The notes beneath the pieces were generated by a model. The model saw only the letters and a program-made list of their open reading frames with translations. It was not told the DNA's origin and ran no database searches. Shown here one piece after another: positions 14,908 through 17,462 of a stretch of 17,462 nucleotides of DNA. Numbering within the stretch: the stretch's first letter is position 1; the number at the start of each line of letters is the position of its first letter. Position numbers and translations under genes: made by a program. Source of the DNA: an uncultured Erysipelotrichaceae bacterium (lineage in GTDB: Bacteria; Bacillota_I; Bacilli_A; RF39; UBA660); the NCBI GenBank assembly GCA_902803685.1, contig CADCQR010000044.1:1-17462 (forward strand), in the 5' to 3' direction.

Positions 14908-15417
14908 ATGAATAACATAGTTTTATACGAACCAGAAATACCGCAAAATACAGGTAATATTATGCGTACATGTGTAGCTACTAATACAAAACTTCATTTG
15001 ATAAAGCCTCTGGGGTTTCAATTGGATAGTTCTCATATAAAAAGAAGTGGTGTAAATTATATTGACAAATTAAATTATAAAGTATATGAAAATTGGGATG
15101 ATTTTAAAAAATCTAACAAAGGAACATATTACTATTTCACAAGATATGGACGTAGACCACATACTTCTTTTGACTTTGCAGCAAAAGATGGTAGTGATAT
15201 TTACCTTATTTTTGGAAAAGAATCTACAGGAATACCAAAAGAAATATTAAAAGATGACTTAGAACATTGTATGAGAATACCTATGAGTGACAATGTAAGG
15301 GCTTTGAATGTTTCAAATAGTGTTGCCATTGCTATTTATGAGGTATTGAGGCAACAGAATTATAATGATTTACTTATGGAAGAGCCTCATAAGGGTGCTG
15401 ACTATTTAGAAAGATAA
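14908..15417 (+). CDS. trmL: tRNA (cytidine/uridine-34-2'-O)-methyltransferase
   Basis: SPOUT-class enzyme that methylates the ribose of the wobble base (position 34) in certain leucine tRNAs with S-adenosylmethionine. The 169-residue protein carries all family landmarks: NIVLYEPEIPQNTGNIMRTC at the N-terminus, FGKESTGIP (102-110), and the trefoil-knot SAM-binding segment MSDNVRALNVSNSVAIAIYE (126-145). It is homologous along its length to B. subtilis CspR/TrmL. The ATG at 14908 must be the start, since an in-frame TAA lies four codons upstream (14896-14898) and the next internal ATG would remove the substrate motif, yet no ribosome binding site precedes it. A terminator follows. Confidence 0.95.
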   Translation: MNNIVLYEPEIPQNTGNIMRTCVATNTKLHLIKPLGFQLDSSHIKRSGVNYIDKLNYKVYENWDDFKKSNKGTYYYFTRYGRRPHTSFDFAAKDGSDIYLIFGKESTGIPKEILKDDLEHCMRIPMSDNVRALNVSNSVAIAIYEVLRQQNYNDLLMEEPHKGADYLER

Positions 15418-15423
15418 ATAATA

Positions 15424-15445
15424 GAAAGCCAAAATGGCTTTTTTT
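15424..15445 (+). terminator. Rho-independent terminator after trmL
   Basis: A compact 7-bp stem AAAGCCA (15425-15431) / TGGCTTT (15435-15441), extended by a G-T pair, with a 3-base loop, followed by a run of seven T residues (15439-15445). It is a classical strong terminator. Confidence 0.93.
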
Positions 15446-15490
15446 GTTTAGAAATACATATTTTTCCCATAATCTTATTGGAGGAAAATT

Positions 15491-16267
15491 ATGGCAAAAT
15501 ATAAGGTGGAAATTTCTGGTATAAATACTAGCGAGTTGGAGACTTTGTCTAATGATGAGATGAATAAACTATTTCAACGAATGAGTGAAGGAGATGAATT
15601 TGCAAGAGAATTTCTGGTTACTGGAAATCTGAAATTGGTTCTTTCTATTCTTAGAAAATTAAATCGTAATAATGAAAATTTAGATGATTTGTTCCAAATA
15701 GGTTGTGTTGGATTGTTAAAAGCAATTGATAACTTTGATTTAGCATATAATGTTAAGTTTTCAACTTATGCAGTACCCATGATCTTAGGCGAAATAAAAA
15801 GGTATATAAGAGATAATAATAGTATGCGAGTAAGTCGTTCCTTAAGAGATTTAGCTTATAAAGCGATAAAGCTAAAAGAGGAATATTATTTAAATCATGG
15901 AAAAGAAATAGATGTAGAAGAGTTAGCTAAGCAATTAGCTACTACACCATTTGAAGTAAATAGTGCAATAGATTCACTCAAAGATCCTATTAGTATATTT
16001 GAACCAGTATATAATGATGGCGGTGATACTATTTTATTATATGATCAAATTGAAGATAAAACGTCATTAAAACAAGGACTTACTAATAGATTGGCGCTTG
16101 AAAAAGCTATTGATGATCTTGAAGATAGACAGAACTATATTTTAAATCAGCGCTATATTATTGGTAAAACTCAGATGGAAATAGCTAAAGAATTAGATAT
16201 TTCGCAAGCTCAAGTTTCAAGGTTAGAAAAAGGTGCAATAAAAGAATTACAAAAAGTACTAAAATAG
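15491..16267 (+). CDS. sigG: RNA polymerase forespore-specific sigma factor sigma-G
   Basis: Late forespore sigma factor that redirects RNA polymerase to genes for germination, DNA protection and spore maturation. The 258-residue protein matches B. subtilis SigG throughout. It begins KVEISGINTSEL, the SigG-type N-terminus. Region 2 (about 38-112) contains NLKLVLS, DDLFQIGCVGLLKAIDNFD, VKFSTYAVPMILGEIKRY and RDNN. Region 3 follows (113-165), then the SIFEPVYNDGGD segment (168-179) and the region 4 helix-turn-helix GKTQMEIAKELDISQAQVSR (225-244). GGAGG precedes the ATG. In B. subtilis ylmC also follows sigG closely. Terminators lie on both sides, so it is probably transcribed alone. Sigma-F could be considered, but the N-terminus and NDGGD segment favour sigma-G. 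Confidence 0.95.
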   Translation: MAKYKVEISGINTSELETLSNDEMNKLFQRMSEGDEFAREFLVTGNLKLVLSILRKLNRNNENLDDLFQIGCVGLLKAIDNFDLAYNVKFSTYAVPMILGEIKRYIRDNNSMRVSRSLRDLAYKAIKLKEEYYLNHGKEIDVEELAKQLATTPFEVNSAIDSLKDPISIFEPVYNDGGDTILLYDQIEDKTSLKQGLTNRLALEKAIDDLEDRQNYILNQRYIIGKTQMEIAKELDISQAQVSRLEKGAIKELQKVLK

Positions 16268-16288
16268 TAATTGTAATTCTTTTTTTTT
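16241..16288 (+). terminator. Rho-independent terminator after sigG
   Basis: A 10-bp perfect stem AAAGAATTAC (16241-16250) / GTAATTCTTT (16273-16282), a 22-base loop that can form an inner TACT/AGTA pairing, and eight or nine T residues (16280-16288). Its left arm lies inside the sigG coding end. Confidence 0.82.
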
Positions 16289-16315
16289 ATATAATATATA
16301 GAAGAGAGGTTATAT

Positions 16316-16543
16316 ATGAGATTATCAGATTTACAGACTAAAAAAATAATAAGTATAAATACAGGGAAAAACATTGGATCTATAATTGATGTTGTTGTTA
16401 ATAGGGATGGTAATATTGAATCATTAATTATAGAATCTTCAAAAGGAATATTTAATATCAATAAGGATTTAGATACAAAGATATCCTGGAGTGATATTGA
16501 AAAGATTGGTGAAGATGTAATCTTAGTAAAAAAAGACTATTAA
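16316..16543 (+). CDS. ylmC: YlmC/YmxH family protein (PRC-barrel-like)
   Basis: Small protein of 75 residues in the YlmC/YmxH group, a PRC-barrel-like beta fold often linked by context to sporulation; its molecular role is not established. Typical features are seen: the opening MRLSDLQTKKIISINTGKNI, the glycine turn GSIIDVVVNRDGNIESLII (21-39), and the C-terminal ISWSDIEKIGEDVILV (56-71). A ribosome binding site GAGAGG lies about eight bases before the ATG. A TATAAT at 16290-16295 directly after the sigG terminator may serve as its -10, but no -35 is clear. The position after sigG mirrors B. subtilis, where ylmC follows in the same cluster. Confidence 0.88.
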   Translation: MRLSDLQTKKIISINTGKNIGSIIDVVVNRDGNIESLIIESSKGIFNINKDLDTKISWSDIEKIGEDVILVKKDY

Positions 16544-16561
16544 CAGAAGTTTAAATCATTA

Positions 16562-16570
16562 TGTTATAAT
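16562..16570 (+). promoter_or_regulatory. Extended -10 promoter of yutD
   Basis: TGTTATAAT is an extended -10 (TATAAT at 16565-16570). A TTAACA at 16540-16545 is 19 bases away, a long spacing for a -35. The leader to the yutD start would be only about ten bases, so the transcript would begin near the ribosome binding site. Confidence 0.45.
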
Positions 16571-16586
16571 ATAATTGAGGTGTAAA

Positions 16587-16865
16587 ATGGAAGAGTATAT
16601 TTTATTAAATAAAAGATATCAGTTAATAAGAAATGATAAAAATTGTTTCAATTATGACCTTATAAAAGAGAAAGTTACAGATTATTTTGAAAGTTATGAT
16701 TATATTTTTGGTGATTTTTCTTATGATAAAGTTAGATTAAAAGGATATTATGATTCAACAAACAAAAAGGCAAATAAAATAAATGATATAAAAGAATTAG
16801 ATGATTACATATTAAAATATTGTAGCTATGGAGCTAAAACCTTTCTGTTAAAGAAAATAATTTAA
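16587..16865 (+). CDS. yutD: YutD family protein (DUF1027)
   Basis: A 92-residue protein of the YutD/DUF1027 group, common in Bacilli; the function is not known. It matches the family in order: YILLNKRYQLIRNDKNCFN at the N-terminus, the core YDYIFGDFSYDKVRLKGYYD (37-56), and the C-terminal LDDYILKYCSYGAKTFLLKK. I place the start at ATG 16587, preceded by GAGGTG (16577-16582) four bases upstream; an in-frame TTG at 16575 overlaps that ribosome binding site and would add MRCK, which the family does not show. It lies between ylmC and the DUF1292 gene. Confidence 0.88.
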   Translation: MEEYILLNKRYQLIRNDKNCFNYDLIKEKVTDYFESYDYIFGDFSYDKVRLKGYYDSTNKKANKINDIKELDDYILKYCSYGAKTFLLKKII

Positions 16866-16870
16866 AATAC

Positions 16871-16898
16871 TTGTATTTAGATAAAAGTGTGATAAAAT
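16871..16898 (+). promoter_or_regulatory. Predicted promoter of the DUF1292 gene
   Basis: TTGTAT (16871-16876), a 16-base spacer and TAAAAT (16893-16898) with an extended TG element (TGATAAAAT). It starts six bases after the yutD stop and gives a leader of about 25 bases with GAGGAGG. Confidence 0.6.
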
Positions 16899-16930
16899 AG
16901 TATTATATAGATAATAGAGGAGGCATAGTT

Positions 16931-17206
16931 GTGGATAGTAAAGAACTTGAAAAGAAAAAGATGACTATTGTATCAGAAGATGGTACTACAGAAAGCGTTG
17001 AAGTAATTATAGCTTTTGAATTCAAGGATACAAAAAAAGAATATGTTATATACACAAAAAATGAAAAGGACGAAAATGATAATATAACAGTTTACGTATC
17101 AGAGGTTGATCGTTCTTCAGGAGAACCTAAATTGTTGGGCGTTGAAGATGAAAAAGAGTGGAATAAGATAAAAGATGTGTTACGTGAATTGGCAAAAAAT
17201 GAATAA
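16931..17206 (+). CDS. DUF1292 (YrzB-like) protein
   Basis: A 91-residue acidic protein of the DUF1292 family, represented by B. subtilis YrzB; the molecular role is not known. The family pattern is clear: KMTIVSEDGTTESVEVIIAFEF (with the central VIIAFEF), then EYVIYT, a DENDNITVYVSEVD strand pair, and a C-terminal helix with EKEWNKIKDVLREL. The start codon is GTG at 16931, supported by GAGGAGG (16917-16923) seven bases upstream. It is followed 20 bases later by the next ORF, also with a strong ribosome binding site, so the two may form an operon. Confidence 0.87.
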   Translation: MDSKELEKKKMTIVSEDGTTESVEVIIAFEFKDTKKEYVIYTKNEKDENDNITVYVSEVDRSSGEPKLLGVEDEKEWNKIKDVLRELAKNE

Positions 17207-17226
17207 ATACAAGAGGAGGATAATTT

Positions 17227-17462
17227 ATGAGCGACATAATTAAATTTGTACCTATTGACGATAAAATATTTCGGTCTACAGGAAGTAAGTCAATGCTATT
17301 TAGACCATCATCAAAAGTGCGAATTGAATCAGGATATAAAAAAGGCATAGAAGAACAACTTCCCTTAAGTATTGAAAGTTTTTTGGGAGACAATGTAGCA
17401 GTAAAGTCTATGAGACTATATACAGGGGGACAAAGTGTATCATATTATGATGAAGCATATCG
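17227..17462 (+). CDS. Unidentified protein, N-terminal part (cut by window edge)
   Basis: An open frame of 78 complete codons running off the right edge without a stop. I do not recognise a family. The ATG at 17227 has a strong ribosome binding site GAGGAGG (17213-17219), and codon use resembles the neighbours, so it is very probably a real gene. The visible part starts MSDIIKFVPIDDKIFRSTG, shows no signal peptide or membrane segment, is mixed in charge, and later has Gly-rich turns such as LYTGGQSVSYYDEAYR. It is likely co-transcribed with the DUF1292 gene 20 bases upstream. Confidence 0.75.
   Translation, partial: MSDIIKFVPIDDKIFRSTGSKSMLFRPSSKVRIESGYKKGIEEQLPLSIESFLGDNVAVKSMRLYTGGQSVSYYDEAY

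Noticed and set aside
16575..16586. TTG at 16575 as the yutD start
   Set aside because: It overlaps the GAGGTG ribosome binding site; family members start at the position of the ATG at 16587.
17127..17393. Minus-strand frame over the end of the DUF1292 gene and the last ORF
   Set aside because: Both + strand frames there have strong ribosome binding sites and, for DUF1292, family similarity; the minus frame has neither.
1..17462. Mobile elements, CRISPR, tRNA or rRNA genes
   Set aside because: No direct-repeat array, transposase, integrase, tRNA cloverleaf or rRNA segment was recognised on either strand.

Overview
The window is a 17.5 kb piece of a very AT-rich chromosome from a Firmicutes-type (Bacillota) bacterium. 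Several things point to an anaerobic, endospore-forming lineage of the Bacilli or a relative close to the Mollicutes: a T-box leader, strong AGGAGG-type ribosome binding sites, a spoVID-ysxE pair and a sigG-then-ylmC order as in Bacillus subtilis, yutD, and a rubrerythrin. TGA is used as a stop (end of the U32 gene) and all visible Trp residues use TGG, so the code is standard and this is not a Mycoplasma. Nearly all genes lie on the + strand. No transposon, phage gene, tRNA, rRNA or CRISPR array was seen.

Layout. Positions 1-167 (minus strand) hold the 5' end of trpS. Positions 168-600 are a divergent control region: a trpS promoter facing left, and a consensus promoter plus a complete T-box riboswitch facing right. 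The T-box drives gatC-gatA-gatB-aspS (601-5541), four tightly packed genes. They would charge tRNA-Asn and/or tRNA-Gln indirectly: AspRS (or a GluRS elsewhere) misacylates the tRNA and GatCAB amidates the product. Next come two protein quality-control genes with their own promoters: tig (trigger factor, 5620-6954) and lon (ATP-dependent protease, 7131-9437). A sporulation pair follows, spoVID-like and ysxE-like (9484-11104). A small membrane-protein ORF lies on the opposite strand at 11069-11281.

The right part holds rubrerythrin (11409-11951), a long U32-family protein (12089-14278), a membrane-anchored thioredoxin-like protein (14324-14830), the tRNA 2'-O-methyltransferase trmL (14908-15417), the forespore sigma factor sigG (15491-16267), ylmC (16316-16543), yutD (16587-16865), a DUF1292 gene (16931-17206) and an unrecognised gene cut by the window end (17227 onward). 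Rho-independent terminators separate most units.

The window is mostly ordinary core chromosome. I found no convincing new multi-gene system. The points most worth a second look are the unclear specifier codon of the T-box, an SD-ATG-TAA start-stop element with a hairpin before trmL (which has no ribosome binding site of its own), the small zinc-ribbon-like membrane protein, the CX6C membrane-tethered thioredoxin-like protein, mutually exclusive hairpins between tig and lon, and CATA-type -10-like motifs at the same distance before three genes.
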